A stretch of 64,000 bases of DNA, from NCBI GenBank assembly GCA_902614655.1, contig CACMLX010000002.1:62001-126000 (forward strand), read 5' to 3'. This DNA is from an uncultured Pelagibacteraceae bacterium (GTDB lineage: Bacteria > Pseudomonadota > Alphaproteobacteria > Pelagibacterales > AG-422-B15). Shown here one piece after another: positions 23,026 through 33,333 of this stretch (positions are counted from its first letter, which is position 1; each line of letters starts with the position of its first letter). The notes beneath the pieces were generated by a model. That model searched no databases. It worked only from the letters and a program-made list of their open reading frames with translations, and was not told where the DNA came from. The position numbers and the translations under genes were made by a program.

Positions 23026-23174
23026 TATTTTCCCTTCTAAAATATAGTCATTGCAACAGACGAGCTTATAAAAAAAACCAATATCAATAATTTAATGGTC
23101 TCGACCGTAAATTGTGCCAGAATGCTAAATGAGTAACTTTCTAGATTATCGATAATTTATTATTTGAAAAATGA

Positions 23175-23190
23175 AGTCAACATATTGTGT
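23175..23190. promoter_or_regulatory. Putative NrdR box 1
   Basis: AGTCAACATATTGTGT matches 13/16 of acaCwAtATaTwGtgt. Confidence 0.55.
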
Positions 23191-23205
23191 AAAAAAAATT
23201 ATGAG

Positions 23206-23221
23206 CCACAATATAAGGTAA
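23206..23221. promoter_or_regulatory. Putative NrdR box 2
   Basis: CCACAATATAAGGTAA matches 11/16 of the NrdR consensus; starts exactly 31 bp after box 1. Confidence 0.5.
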
Positions 23222-23335
23222 TGCATATGTTATCAAAAATAAAAAAAGTAAGCTTTTTCAATGTTTTATCCAATAAATATAATACACTTTTTGTTGAAAA
23301 AACTGTTAATTTAAAGTTCTATAAATCATAAAGTC

Positions 23336-23704
23336 ATGTTTAGAGAGATATTTACTTGGTGGAATGGGCAAACTTTGGGCACCAGAATATGGTCCTATTT
23401 TAACGGTATTCAGGTAGGCACTGATGATCAAGGCAATAGGTATTTTAAGAACAGAAAAGATACCAAAAGGTGGGTTGTTTATGGCGGTATAGTAGAATCT
23501 ACATATGTCAGTCCAGAGTGGAACAACTGGCTTAGATTTACTTCTTTAAGGGAGCCAAATCAAACAAAAAAATATGCTTGGCAGAAGAGTCATATCCCAA
23601 ATTTAACTGGAACCAAAGACGCGTATAATCCAGAAATAACTAAAAATAATAATAAGCAAAGTTCTAAAAATGCAGATTATAAAAGATGGGGCCCAAAAAA
23701 TTAG
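23336..23704 (+). CDS. NDUFA12-family NADH:ubiquinone oxidoreductase accessory subunit
   Basis: FTWWNGQTLGTRIWSYFNGIQVGTDDQGNRYFKNRKD...RWVVYGGIVESTYVSPEWNNWLRF. Confidence 0.93.
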   Translation: MFREIFTWWNGQTLGTRIWSYFNGIQVGTDDQGNRYFKNRKDTKRWVVYGGIVESTYVSPEWNNWLRFTSLREPNQTKKYAWQKSHIPNLTGTKDAYNPEITKNNNKQSSKNADYKRWGPKN

Positions 23705-24182
23705 AGTAATTTTTCATTTATTAACATTAACTTTAATTTATTCACCATTCCTATTTGCCCAAAATATAGATATTGCTCCTTTAATCAATTTAGATGATCT
23801 GGAACCTTCATATGATGAAGATAATATAATTAATGAATATTATAATGGTCAAAAAGAAAACGACTTCACAGCACGTAAAACTCAGATTTATGAAGAGCCA
23901 TTTGCAACAATAAGTTTGTTAAATAAAATAACCGCGGAAGTTAAAACAATAGATATTATTTTAAAGAAAATTTATCACTTTGATGAATTAAAAATTTACG
24001 CAATTGATTGTTACAACAGTAAGGTGTTTGAAAAAAAAGAAACTGCCGTTTACCTTAATATTTACATAGACGAGACAGCAGAAAAAATTTTCAATGGCTG
24101 GATGATAAAGTCATTGCCTTCAGTGTCCTCAATGGAGCACCCAATTTACGATATATGGGTCGATCAATGTTATAAATCATAA
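23670..24182 (+). CDS. DUF2155-family secreted protein
   Basis: ATISLLNKITAEVKTIDIILKKIYHFDELKIYAIDCY; GWMIKSLPSVSSMEHPIYDIWVDQC; next to NDUFA12 as in alphaproteobacteria. Confidence 0.85.
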   Translation: MQIIKDGAQKIRVIFHLLTLTLIYSPFLFAQNIDIAPLINLDDLEPSYDEDNIINEYYNGQKENDFTARKTQIYEEPFATISLLNKITAEVKTIDIILKKIYHFDELKIYAIDCYNSKVFEKKETAVYLNIYIDETAEKIFNGWMIKSLPSVSSMEHPIYDIWVDQCYKS

Positions 24183-25517
24183 AATATTAATATTTTGTTC
24201 CAGCCAATTAATAGCAACTCCTCCATTCTTAAAATCAGGCGATGAAAGTATTTTCTTGTGTAAGTCAATGTTCGTTTGGATACCATCAATGACAATTTCA
24301 TTAAGTGCTCGCAAAGCCCTTTTTATTGCATGATTTCTTGTTCTGCCTGTTGTAATTAATTTTGCTAATAAATTGTCATAGTAATGCGGCACGTTATAAC
24401 CAGAGTAAATAAATGTATCTAGCCTTATCCCGTTTCCAGCTGGAGGGTGATACATTTTAATTTTTCCCGCAGATGGCTTAAAGTCAGACGCATTTTCGGC
24501 ATTAATTCTGCATTCGATTGAGTGACCTAAAGGTTTTATATTTTCTTGATTTGTAAAAATTTTATCACCGTGAGCGACGCATATTTGCTCTCTAACAAGA
24601 TCAATTCTAGTTAGCATTTCTGTTATAGGATGTTCAACTTGTAATCTAGTATTCATTTCCATGAAGTAAAATTCGTTTCCATCGAATAAAAATTCAAGAG
24701 TTCCAAGTCCCAGGTATCCCATACTTTTCATTGCATTAGTACAGGTTTTGAACAAATCTTGCTTTTTTTCTTCTTCAATATTAGGAGCAAGGGCTTCTTC
24801 TAGAACTTTTTGATTTCTTCTTTGCACAGAGCAATCTCTTTCATGCAAATGAAGGTAATTTCCGTGAGTGTCACAAATTATTTGAACTTCAATATGTCTT
24901 GGTGAGTCTATAAACTTTTCGATGTATATTGCATCATTTCCAAAAAAAGAAATTGCTTCTTGCTTGATAATAGGCAAAGCACTTTTTAATTCTTTTTTGT
25001 TATTTACAACCTTCATGCCTCTACCACCACCACCTGCGCTAGCTTTGAGCAATACTGGAAAACCAATTTTTTCAGACGTAGCAACAGCATCAGCTTCATC
25101 AATAATTTTGCCCTCCGAACCAGGTACAACGGGTACACCAAACTTTTTCATTATTTTTTTTGCTTCAATTTTGTCACCCATCATTTCAATGTGAGAATAT
25201 TTCGGACCTATAAATGTCAGTTTATGATCATCTAACATTTTTGCAAAAGATGCATTTTCAGATAAAAATCCGTATCCCGGATGCACAGCTTGCGCACCAG
25301 TTATTTCACATGCAGATATTATTGCATGTGCATTTAAATAACTTTTGTTTACTGGATTGGGTCCTATGCAAACACTTTCATCAGCAATTCTAACATGCAT
25401 TGACTCTGTGTCAGCTTCGCTGTGTACAGCTACTGTAGAAATCCCAAGTTCCTGACATGCTCTATTTATTCTAACCGCAATTTCACCTCGGTTAGCAATA
25501 AGTATCTTATCAAACAT
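24177..25517 (-). CDS. accC: Acetyl-CoA carboxylase biotin carboxylase subunit
   Basis: FDKILIANRGEIAVRINRACQELGI; KASAGGGGRGMKVV; EMNTRLQVEHPITEM. Confidence 0.97.
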   Translation of the reverse strand: MFDKILIANRGEIAVRINRACQELGISTVAVHSEADTESMHVRIADESVCIGPNPVNKSYLNAHAIISACEITGAQAVHPGYGFLSENASFAKMLDDHKLTFIGPKYSHIEMMGDKIEAKKIMKKFGVPVVPGSEGKIIDEADAVATSEKIGFPVLLKASAGGGGRGMKVVNNKKELKSALPIIKQEAISFFGNDAIYIEKFIDSPRHIEVQIICDTHGNYLHLHERDCSVQRRNQKVLEEALAPNIEEEKKQDLFKTCTNAMKSMGYLGLGTLEFLFDGNEFYFMEMNTRLQVEHPITEMLTRIDLVREQICVAHGDKIFTNQENIKPLGHSIECRINAENASDFKPSAGKIKMYHPPAGNGIRLDTFIYSGYNVPHYYDNLLAKLITTGRTRNHAIKRALRALNEIVIDGIQTNIDLHKKILSSPDFKNGGVAINWLEQNINIL

Positions 25518-25961
25518 TTAACCTATAAGCATTAATGGTTGACCGAACTCTACAGCCTGCTCATTTTCAACTAATATTTTTATTACTTTGCCCTGTAAAG
25601 TCGATTCAATCGGATTCATTGTTTTCATTGCCTCTACAATTAATAAAGTTTGCCCGGACTTAACCTGATCTCCTGGATTAACAAATTTATTTGCACCCGG
25701 TTCTGGCTGTAGGTAAACTGTACCGACCATCGGTGACTTAATTGCTCTTGGGTCATTTTTAAAATCTATTTTTTCATCTTCTTTAGGTTTTATATTTTCT
25801 CTTGCTACATCATCATACTTTGCTGTATTAGTTCCCCTGCTAATAGAAATCGAAAAATCATTATTTGAGTATGATGCTTCGGTTAGGTTGTGTTCTTCTA
25901 AAATTTTTACCAATTCTTCAAACGGCTTAGTATCAATTTGTTTTTTTTTCTTATCACTCAT
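25518..25961 (-). CDS. accB: Acetyl-CoA carboxylase biotin carboxyl carrier protein
   Basis: IVEAMKTMNPIES biotinylation motif; adjacent accC. Confidence 0.96.
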   Translation of the reverse strand: MSDKKKKQIDTKPFEELVKILEEHNLTEASYSNNDFSISISRGTNTAKYDDVARENIKPKEDEKIDFKNDPRAIKSPMVGTVYLQPEPGANKFVNPGDQVKSGQTLLIVEAMKTMNPIESTLQGKVIKILVENEQAVEFGQPLMLIG

Positions 25962-25975
25962 TCAATTTAAACTTT

Positions 25976-26419
25976 TTATATTAATTTATTAATTCCATCA
26001 ACTGCGAGTATATAACTTTGAGGTCCAAACCCACAGATTACGCCATTAACTCCTTTACTTATATAGGAATGATGACGAAAATCTTCTCGTTTAAACAAGT
26101 TCGATAAATGAATTTCTATCTTTGGTATATTGACAGCAAGAAGTGCGTCAAGTATCGCTACTGATGTATGGGATAGTCCTCCACCATTTATAATGATACC
26201 AGATGAAGATTTATTGGAACGTTGAATACAATCAACGATATCTCCTTCGTTATTTGATTGAAAGAAATTTACATCTAGGTCAATTTTTTTTTCAATAATG
26301 TGTTTCTCTACCATATTGTGTATATTCTCAAGTGTCATTGAGCCATAAATTTCAGGCTCTCTTTCCCCAAGCATATTGAGATTAGGGCCATCAATGAATT
26401 GAATTTTTTTCTTGGTCAT
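25976..26419 (-). CDS. aroQ: 3-dehydroquinate dehydratase, type II
   Basis: IQFIDGPNLNMLGEREPEIYG; QSNNEGDIVDCIQ; GGLSHTSVAILDAL. Confidence 0.96.
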   Translation of the reverse strand: MTKKKIQFIDGPNLNMLGEREPEIYGSMTLENIHNMVEKHIIEKKIDLDVNFFQSNNEGDIVDCIQRSNKSSSGIIINGGGLSHTSVAILDALLAVNIPKIEIHLSNLFKREDFRHHSYISKGVNGVICGFGPQSYILAVDGINKLI

Positions 26420-26443
26420 AATCGTTCATTATATTGTGTATTA

Positions 26444-27766
26444 TTAATTTATTGAAACTTCTTTCTCTAAAATTTTTATTAAGTCTGATGATCGATACCA
26501 TTCAGGAGAAAATTCCTCAATGTTTTTTATTGCTTTAACTGCAAAATTATATGATAAACTCCGATCTCCAATCAAAAAATATCGCTCAGCCGTTGCGTAA
26601 TTAGCGAGGGGTAGATTATCTATCATTGCATAGGCCCTTGCTAACAAATACCAGGAATAGGCATTTTTTGGATTAATTTGTATAGATCTTTTTAAATAAC
26701 TTATTCCTTGATGAATAGAGTCATTATGTTCAAATGACAATAAATAATTTCCCATCATCATTAGGTATAAATCATTGACCTTTTCAATTTGATCTAAAGC
26801 TTTTTTTTGATAGTTTGCAGCTTTGGCATAGTCTGAATTAGCATAATATATTTCACCTAATAACTCTTTGTAAAAAGGATTCGATGAGTCAGAACTAATT
26901 AATTCATATAGGTTTTCAATTGATTTGTCATGATCACCACGCAAATAACTTGATACAGCTTTTGCATAAAGACTTTTTTCGTCTGTACCTTGATAAACAG
27001 AATCTGTTTCTTCATATGAATGGGTAAAACCATACAATTTTGCCTTAAGAAGATTAAATCTTTTTTCTAATACATTATCGTTTTCATAATTACATTGTTT
27101 ATAACTTTTTAGCGAAGATTCAATCCAAGTTATTCTATTATCTGTAAGCGGATGGGTTGATCTGTAATTGTTTTCTTCTGAAAATTTATTTATTTCCATA
27201 GCTTTTAATTTATTCAAAAAATTGATTAAATAATGACCATCAATTCCACTGTTGCATAATATCCTTACTGCCGATTGATCTGCAGAAGCTTCTTGAGTTC
27301 TAGAATAATATGTAAAACCATCATTAATGCTTGCTTGACCAACCATGACACCAGCAATACCTGCATCAGAAGATCCAGTCATAACTCCAATTATTCCAAG
27401 CAAATAAATTGGTAGAGCTTTTTCTGACAAATTATTTATTTCAATTGAGGTATTGAATATATGACCACCTTGGATATGCGCTATCTCATGAGCAAGTACA
27501 GCAGCGTATTCTCTATAATCGTCAGCTGAAATAATCAATTCGGAATTTATAAATATATTTTTTCCACCTGTTACAAATGCGTTTATTTGATCACTTTGAA
27601 TAAAATAGATATTTAATTCATTTAATTCTTGCTTATTAGAATCAAGTAAATTTGACACAATATCTAAAGTAAACTGTTCAAGTTCTGTATCTCTTATAAT
27701 TTCGAACGCTTTTGCATTAGTCGTCAAAAAGAGAATAGAAAGCAATAATCTAATAATTATTTTCAT
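26444..27766 (-). CDS. M48-family metalloprotease with TPR region (BepA/YfgC-like)
   Basis: Signal peptide; AAVLAHEIAHIQGGH (HExxH); C-terminal TPR-like repeats. Confidence 0.9.
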   Translation of the reverse strand: MKIIIRLLLSILFLTTNAKAFEIIRDTELEQFTLDIVSNLLDSNKQELNELNIYFIQSDQINAFVTGGKNIFINSELIISADDYREYAAVLAHEIAHIQGGHIFNTSIEINNLSEKALPIYLLGIIGVMTGSSDAGIAGVMVGQASINDGFTYYSRTQEASADQSAVRILCNSGIDGHYLINFLNKLKAMEINKFSEENNYRSTHPLTDNRITWIESSLKSYKQCNYENDNVLEKRFNLLKAKLYGFTHSYEETDSVYQGTDEKSLYAKAVSSYLRGDHDKSIENLYELISSDSSNPFYKELLGEIYYANSDYAKAANYQKKALDQIEKVNDLYLMMMGNYLLSFEHNDSIHQGISYLKRSIQINPKNAYSWYLLARAYAMIDNLPLANYATAERYFLIGDRSLSYNFAVKAIKNIEEFSPEWYRSSDLIKILEKEVSIN

Positions 27767-27772
27767 TATTAA

Positions 27773-29635
27773 TCACTTTTGCCACCATCCTGTTTTTTTA
27801 TTTTTAATTTCTTTTATGGAAGGGTTTATATCGCTAATACTAGTTTTTACTTTTTCTTTTTTTTCTTTAGAGATTTTTACTTTCTTTTTTTTGACCAGCA
27901 TTGTTTTTTTCTTTACTTTTTTTGTCTTTTTTGGAGTTTTCTGAGCAATTTTTTTTACTACATTTGAACTTTCAAAAAAAATTTCTTTGTAATCTAAATT
28001 TTCATCATCAATTAATTTAATATTTACTTTATTGAGATCACCAATACTATCTATCTCATTCTGAAAGTTTTTTTGTAAAAAATTTTTCATAAATGGGCTT
28101 ATCTTTATAACTAAGGTTTTTATCTTCTTTTTATAGAGTGCCTCTCTAATTTGATATAAAAGTTTTTGTGATATTGAGGTATGACTTAATTCTGTTTTCC
28201 ACTCGATAAAGCTCTGGCGTAATCTTTGCCTAGACATTTCTAATAGCCCAAACTGACTAATTCTTGATACTTGAGTTCTGGCTCTGTCATTTTTCGACAA
28301 TTCTTTCATTTTTCTTTCCACCTGACGATTATTTCTCATTTCATACATATCGATAAAATCTATAACGATTAAACCAGAAAGATCTCTTATTTTTAGTTGT
28401 TTAGAGATTTCTTCTGCAGCCTCCAAGTTTGTTTTTAATGCAGTTTTCTCAATATTTCTCTCTTTAGTTGCTCCTCCTGAATTAACATCAATTGCAACTA
28501 AAGCTTCAGTTGGATTGATTACTATGTATCCGCCTGATTTTAGTTTTACTTCAGGCTCAAACATTTTTATTACTTCTTTCTCAACATTATGCTTAACAAA
28601 AATTGGCTCCTTATTTTTATAAAGTTTCACGGATCTAGATGCGCCGGGCAATACTTGAGACATATATCTTTTAGTCTCTTGATAAGCTTCTTTTCCTTGT
28701 ACGAGAATTTCTTTCATATCTTTAGTGTAAACATCCCTAACGACTCTTCTCAACAAATTTCCTTCCTCATGTATTAATGCTGGAGCAATAGCTTTTTTTG
28801 TTTGTTTTACAATTTCAATCCATAATTTGTTTAGTATTGTGTAGTCCTTTTTTATTTCATTTTTAGTTTTGTTAAGTCCTGCGGTTCTAATAATTAACCC
28901 CATTTCTGATGGAACTTTTAATTCTTCAATTATTTGTTTTAATTTTTTTCTATCGTCAGAAATAGATATTTTTCTTGATATACCCTTTGTTTTCGTTGAA
29001 TTAGGCATTAGAACAGAATATTTGCCCGCAAGAGATATATAGGATGTTAGCGCAGCACCTTTATTGCCTCTTTCTTCTTTTACTGCTTGCACTAGGATTA
29101 ATTGACCTGTTTTAATTACTTCTTGAATTTTGTAAGACCTATAAAGTTTTCTTCGCAAATTAGATGTATTTTTTCGTTTATATTTTTTAGAATTTTCTTC
29201 AGTATTTTCATCATCTAAACTATTTTCATTACCAGATTTGTTAGTTTTTAAATTTAATTCATCATCAATTTCATCGGTAGCTTCATTGTAATTAAATTTT
29301 GCGTCGTTATCATCTTTAGAGGCTAAACTTTCATTATGTTCAGACTCAATATCTGCTTCGTCACTTATTAATGCCTCTCTATCTGCAACAGGTATTTGAA
29401 AATAATTTGGGTGGACTTCACCGAATGCCAAAAATCCATTTTTTTCTGATCCAATATCTACGAAAGCTGCCTGTAAAGATGCTTCAATCCTCGATACTTT
29501 ACCTAAATATATATTACCTTTTAAATTTTTTTTAGAGCTTGACTCGAATTCAAAATCTTCAAGTCCATTCTCAGACAATAGGGCGAATTGGGTCTGACTA
29601 TCTGCAGACCCATCAATGAGTATTTTTTGTGACAT
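27773..29635 (-). CDS. rne: Ribonuclease E/G
   Basis: MSQKILIDGSADSQTQFALL; GNIYLGKVSRIEASLQAAFVDIGSEKNGFLAF; IVIDFIDM; alphaproteobacterial-type C-terminus GWWQK. Confidence 0.93.
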   Translation of the reverse strand: MSQKILIDGSADSQTQFALLSENGLEDFEFESSSKKNLKGNIYLGKVSRIEASLQAAFVDIGSEKNGFLAFGEVHPNYFQIPVADREALISDEADIESEHNESLASKDDNDAKFNYNEATDEIDDELNLKTNKSGNENSLDDENTEENSKKYKRKNTSNLRRKLYRSYKIQEVIKTGQLILVQAVKEERGNKGAALTSYISLAGKYSVLMPNSTKTKGISRKISISDDRKKLKQIIEELKVPSEMGLIIRTAGLNKTKNEIKKDYTILNKLWIEIVKQTKKAIAPALIHEEGNLLRRVVRDVYTKDMKEILVQGKEAYQETKRYMSQVLPGASRSVKLYKNKEPIFVKHNVEKEVIKMFEPEVKLKSGGYIVINPTEALVAIDVNSGGATKERNIEKTALKTNLEAAEEISKQLKIRDLSGLIVIDFIDMYEMRNNRQVERKMKELSKNDRARTQVSRISQFGLLEMSRQRLRQSFIEWKTELSHTSISQKLLYQIREALYKKKIKTLVIKISPFMKNFLQKNFQNEIDSIGDLNKVNIKLIDDENLDYKEIFFESSNVVKKIAQKTPKKTKKVKKKTMLVKKKKVKISKEKKEKVKTSISDINPSIKEIKNKKTGWWQK

Positions 29636-29853
29636 TTGAAAAAACCTTTCAATGTGAAAACCACATAATGTGGCATAGAATATTTTTGTATTTTTTTGAT
29701 TATATTGATCATATGTAATCTAACTATATGATTGTATTGTTATATTTAGAATGTATAAAAAGCAATATTTTATTAATTTCTTTTTTTTTAGGGAAATTTA
29801 AGACTTTTAAGTCAAATCAATGCCATATTTTAGTTTAATCATAAAGACTGAAA

Positions 29854-32241
29854 ATGAATCAAATAATTAAATATTTTTTTTTCACTACTGTTGCTTTTTC
29901 TCTGATTATACTTGGCACTATAGTTTTCTTTTTTTTCCAATTGCCAGATGATTCAAGTTTGCATAACTATAGACCTAATGTTATGACAAGAATACATGCC
30001 TCAAACGGCAATCTTGTAAAGGAGTTTTCTAGAGAGTATCGGATATTTATACCTGAAAAGGATATACCATCGGATTTGAAAAAAGCTTTCATTTCAGCTG
30101 AAGACAAGAATTTTTATCAACATTTAGGTATTGATCCAGCCGGTATAATTAGGGCATTAATTAAAAATAGTATTAATATTTTTTCAAATAGAAGGCCAGA
30201 AGGCGCTTCAACGATTACCCAACAAGTCGCTAAAAATTTCCTACTTTCAGACGAATTAAGTATTAGCAGAAAAATAAAAGAGGGATTACTGGCCATTAAG
30301 ATAGAAAGAACCCTATCAAAAGAACGGATATTAGAACTTTATTTAAATCAAATTTATCTTGGCTCAGGAACGTATGGAATTGCAGCAGCATCTAATAGAT
30401 ATTTTAAAAAATCACTAAGTAAATTAACAATTCCAGAAATGGCTTTCTTAGCAGCCTTACCTAAGGCTCCAAGCAGATATAACCCAAATAAAAATTATAA
30501 TTTAGCCTTTGAGAGAAGAAATTGGGTACTTGATAGAATGTATATAAATGGCTACATCGATAAAATTCAATTAGAATCTTTTAAAAGAATACCAATAAGT
30601 ACATATTTAAAAAGTAATGATAGAGTATTCGCTAACGATTATTATCTTGAGGAAATAAGAAAAGAAATAATTTCAATTTTTGGTGAAGACTATCTTTATA
30701 ATGGCGGTTTATCTGTTAGGTCGTCTTTAAATACAGAGATACAAATTATGGCAGACGATGCATTGAAGACGGGCCTTCTTGAGTACGATAAAAGAAATGG
30801 TTATCGTGGACCTTTAAATAATAACAAGAGTAACAAATGGTATTTAGAATATATAAATAAAAAAAATCCACATAATTTTTTTATTGCTAAAGTATTAGAA
30901 TTTGACCTACTAGATAACAAAGCAAAAATTGAAGTTATCATTAATGATGACATTGTCTTAGGAGAGCTTGACAATTATAAATGGGCTAGAAAAAGTCTAT
31001 CAAAAGGCTATCTAGGACCTGAGATAAATCATGTAAACGAGGTTTTAGATATTCATGATATAATTTATGTTACACGAGAAAATAAAAAAAATTTTAATTT
31101 ACAACAAGTTCCAAAAATAAATGGGGGCGTTATAGTTATGGACCCGCATACAGGCAGAGTATTTGCTTTATCGGGAGGTTTTGACTTTAATATTAGTAAT
31201 TTTAATAGAGCCATTCAAGCAAGAAGGCAGCCCGGTTCAGCATTTAAGCCTTTTGTATATATGTCCGCCCTAGAAAATGGTTTACAGCCAAATAGTTTGA
31301 TACTAGATGCTCCGTTTGTTGTTGATCAGGGTTCAGATTTAGGTAAATGGAAACCAGAGAACTATGGAAAGAAATTTTATGGACCTTCCACTTTGCGAAA
31401 AGGAATTGAAAATTCAAGAAATTTAATGACTGTTCGAATTGCTCAGTATTTAGGGATGGAGAAAGTATCAGAAATTGCAAATAGATCGGGTATAATGAGC
31501 GATATGCCTAATGTCCTTTCAATGGCATTAGGCGCCGGTGAAACATCACTCATTGATATTACATCTGCATATTCATCTTTCGTAAATGGAGGAAAAAAAA
31601 TTAATCCAAGTTTAATTGACAGAATTCAAGACAGAAGAGGTAAAAATATATACTTAGCAGACTTTTCAAAATGTAAAAATTGTAATCAACCTTATATTCA
31701 AGAAAATCCAAAACCTAATTTAATTAATATTAATGAAAGGATATTTGATGAGGCTAAGTCATACCAAATGGTATCAATCTTAAAAGGAGCTGTGGATAGG
31801 GGTACAGGAAGAAAAACAAAAATTAGTGGAATTGAAATAGCAGGTAAGACAGGTACAACGAATAACAACACAGACGCGTGGTTTATTGGATTTACTTCTG
31901 ATCTAATTATAGGTGTATATGCTGGATTTGATAAACCTGAGTCACTTGGAAAGAGAGAAACAGGCTCATCTGTAGCAGTTCCCATTTTTAAAGATTTTGT
32001 CTCAAAATACTACCATGAAAGGCCAATATTACCCTTTACCATTCCGAATGGAATTGAATTAATTAGAATCGATTATGATACGGGCAATATTGTGAATAAT
32101 TTAAATAATAATGAAAATATATATGAAGCATTTAGTCAAAGTGATAATCTTGCTATTGGTAATAAAACATTAGTTGGCATGGAAGGTTTTCAAATAATAG
32201 AAGTTGTAGCAGACTCAGAAGAGGAGTTTACAATATATTAA
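29854..32241 (+). CDS. mrcA: Penicillin-binding protein 1A
   Basis: GT51 motifs EDKNFYQHLGIDPAGIIRA and EGASTITQQVAKNFLL; transpeptidase SRNLMTV, KTGTTNNNTDAWFIG. Confidence 0.96.
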   Translation: MNQIIKYFFFTTVAFSLIILGTIVFFFFQLPDDSSLHNYRPNVMTRIHASNGNLVKEFSREYRIFIPEKDIPSDLKKAFISAEDKNFYQHLGIDPAGIIRALIKNSINIFSNRRPEGASTITQQVAKNFLLSDELSISRKIKEGLLAIKIERTLSKERILELYLNQIYLGSGTYGIAAASNRYFKKSLSKLTIPEMAFLAALPKAPSRYNPNKNYNLAFERRNWVLDRMYINGYIDKIQLESFKRIPISTYLKSNDRVFANDYYLEEIRKEIISIFGEDYLYNGGLSVRSSLNTEIQIMADDALKTGLLEYDKRNGYRGPLNNNKSNKWYLEYINKKNPHNFFIAKVLEFDLLDNKAKIEVIINDDIVLGELDNYKWARKSLSKGYLGPEINHVNEVLDIHDIIYVTRENKKNFNLQQVPKINGGVIVMDPHTGRVFALSGGFDFNISNFNRAIQARRQPGSAFKPFVYMSALENGLQPNSLILDAPFVVDQGSDLGKWKPENYGKKFYGPSTLRKGIENSRNLMTVRIAQYLGMEKVSEIANRSGIMSDMPNVLSMALGAGETSLIDITSAYSSFVNGGKKINPSLIDRIQDRRGKNIYLADFSKCKNCNQPYIQENPKPNLININERIFDEAKSYQMVSILKGAVDRGTGRKTKISGIEIAGKTGTTNNNTDAWFIGFTSDLIIGVYAGFDKPESLGKRETGSSVAVPIFKDFVSKYYHERPILPFTIPNGIELIRIDYDTGNIVNNLNNNENIYEAFSQSDNLAIGNKTLVGMEGFQIIEVVADSEEEFTIY

Positions 32242-32243
32242 TT

Positions 32244-33330
32244 ATGGAAAATGAATTTTTAAATTTATTAGCTAAAGCAAATAAAAAACTTGATTTTGTA
32301 CGGAGTCATCTTTGACTTAGAAAAAATACAAAAGCAATTATTTAAATTAAAAGCTCTAAGTGAAGAAGAAAACTTTTGGTCAGACAATGAAAAGGCCAAA
32401 AAAGTCATGGTCGAAATAAGTGAATTGGACCAAAGCATTAAACTAATTTCTGATTTTGAAAATAAAATAACTGAAGTTAAGGATTTTTTTAATATTGCAA
32501 ATGACGAAAATGATCAATTAATGATCAGTGAATGTAACAATACGCTAAAAGAGCTTTTAAGCGACATAGAGAAGTCTGAGTTTCAAATGCAATTTCATGG
32601 TGAAGCTGACTCGAATAGTTGCTATTTGGAAATACATGCTGGTGCTGGAGGAACCGAAAGTCAAGACTGGGCACAAATGTTGCAAAGAATGTACATGCGC
32701 TGGTCAGAAAGAAAAAAATTTAAATTTAAAGTAGTGTATGAGTCGTTTGGCGAAGAGGCAGGTATCAAATCATGTACAGTTCTAGTAGAGGGCAAGTATG
32801 CATTTGGTTATTTAAAGAGAGAGTCCGGTATCCATCGATTGGTACGAATTTCTCCATTTGACTCAAATTCAAGAAGGCACACAAGTTTTTCATCAGTATG
32901 GATATCGCCATATGTTGACGAAACGATAGAAATTAATCTTCAGGAAAAAGATATGAGAATAGATACTTTCAGAGCCTCTGGCGCGGGAGGTCAACATGTA
33001 AACACCACAGATAGCGCAATAAGAATAACGCATATTCCAACAGGTATTGTTGTTCAATGTCAAAATGAAAGATCTCAACATAAAAATAAGGCAATAGCTA
33101 TTAATCTCCTAAAATCAAAATTATATGAGATGGAAATGCAAAAAATTGAATCTGAAAAAAAAGCTTCTGAGGATAAAAAATCTGATATTGGCTGGGGCAA
33201 TCAGATAAGATCTTATGTTTTGCATCCGTATAGGATGGTGAAAGACCTAAGAAGTGATTATGAAGACAGTGATCCAGATGCAGTCTTAGACGGCGATATT
33301 GATAAATTGATCTTCTCGAACATCAAATAA
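32244..33330 (+). CDS. prfB: Peptide chain release factor 2 (programmed +1 frameshift at CTT-TGA-C)
   Basis: Frame 0 from ATG 32244: MENEFLNLLAKANKKLDFVRSHL then in-frame TGA (32313-32315); +1 frame continues DLEKIQKQLFKLKALSEEENFW to RF2 body with GGQHVNTTDSAIRITHIPTG. Track start at 32290 is spurious. Confidence 0.93.
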
Positions 33331-33333
33331 ATT

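Noticed and set aside
23227-23331. 34-aa ORF (MLSKIKKVSFFNVLSNKYNTLFVEKTVNLKFYKS) before the NDUFA12 gene
   Set aside because: Weak SD-like AAGG upstream, AT-rich composition, no recognisable motif; may be chance
23026-23335. Possible cobalamin riboswitch upstream of B12-dependent nrdJ
   Set aside because: No B12-box-like or conserved helical elements recognised; NrdR-like boxes explain the region better
32290-32313. Start MILYGVIF for prfB as given by the ORF track
   Set aside because: Artefact of the RF2 frameshift; true start is ATG 32244 in another frame
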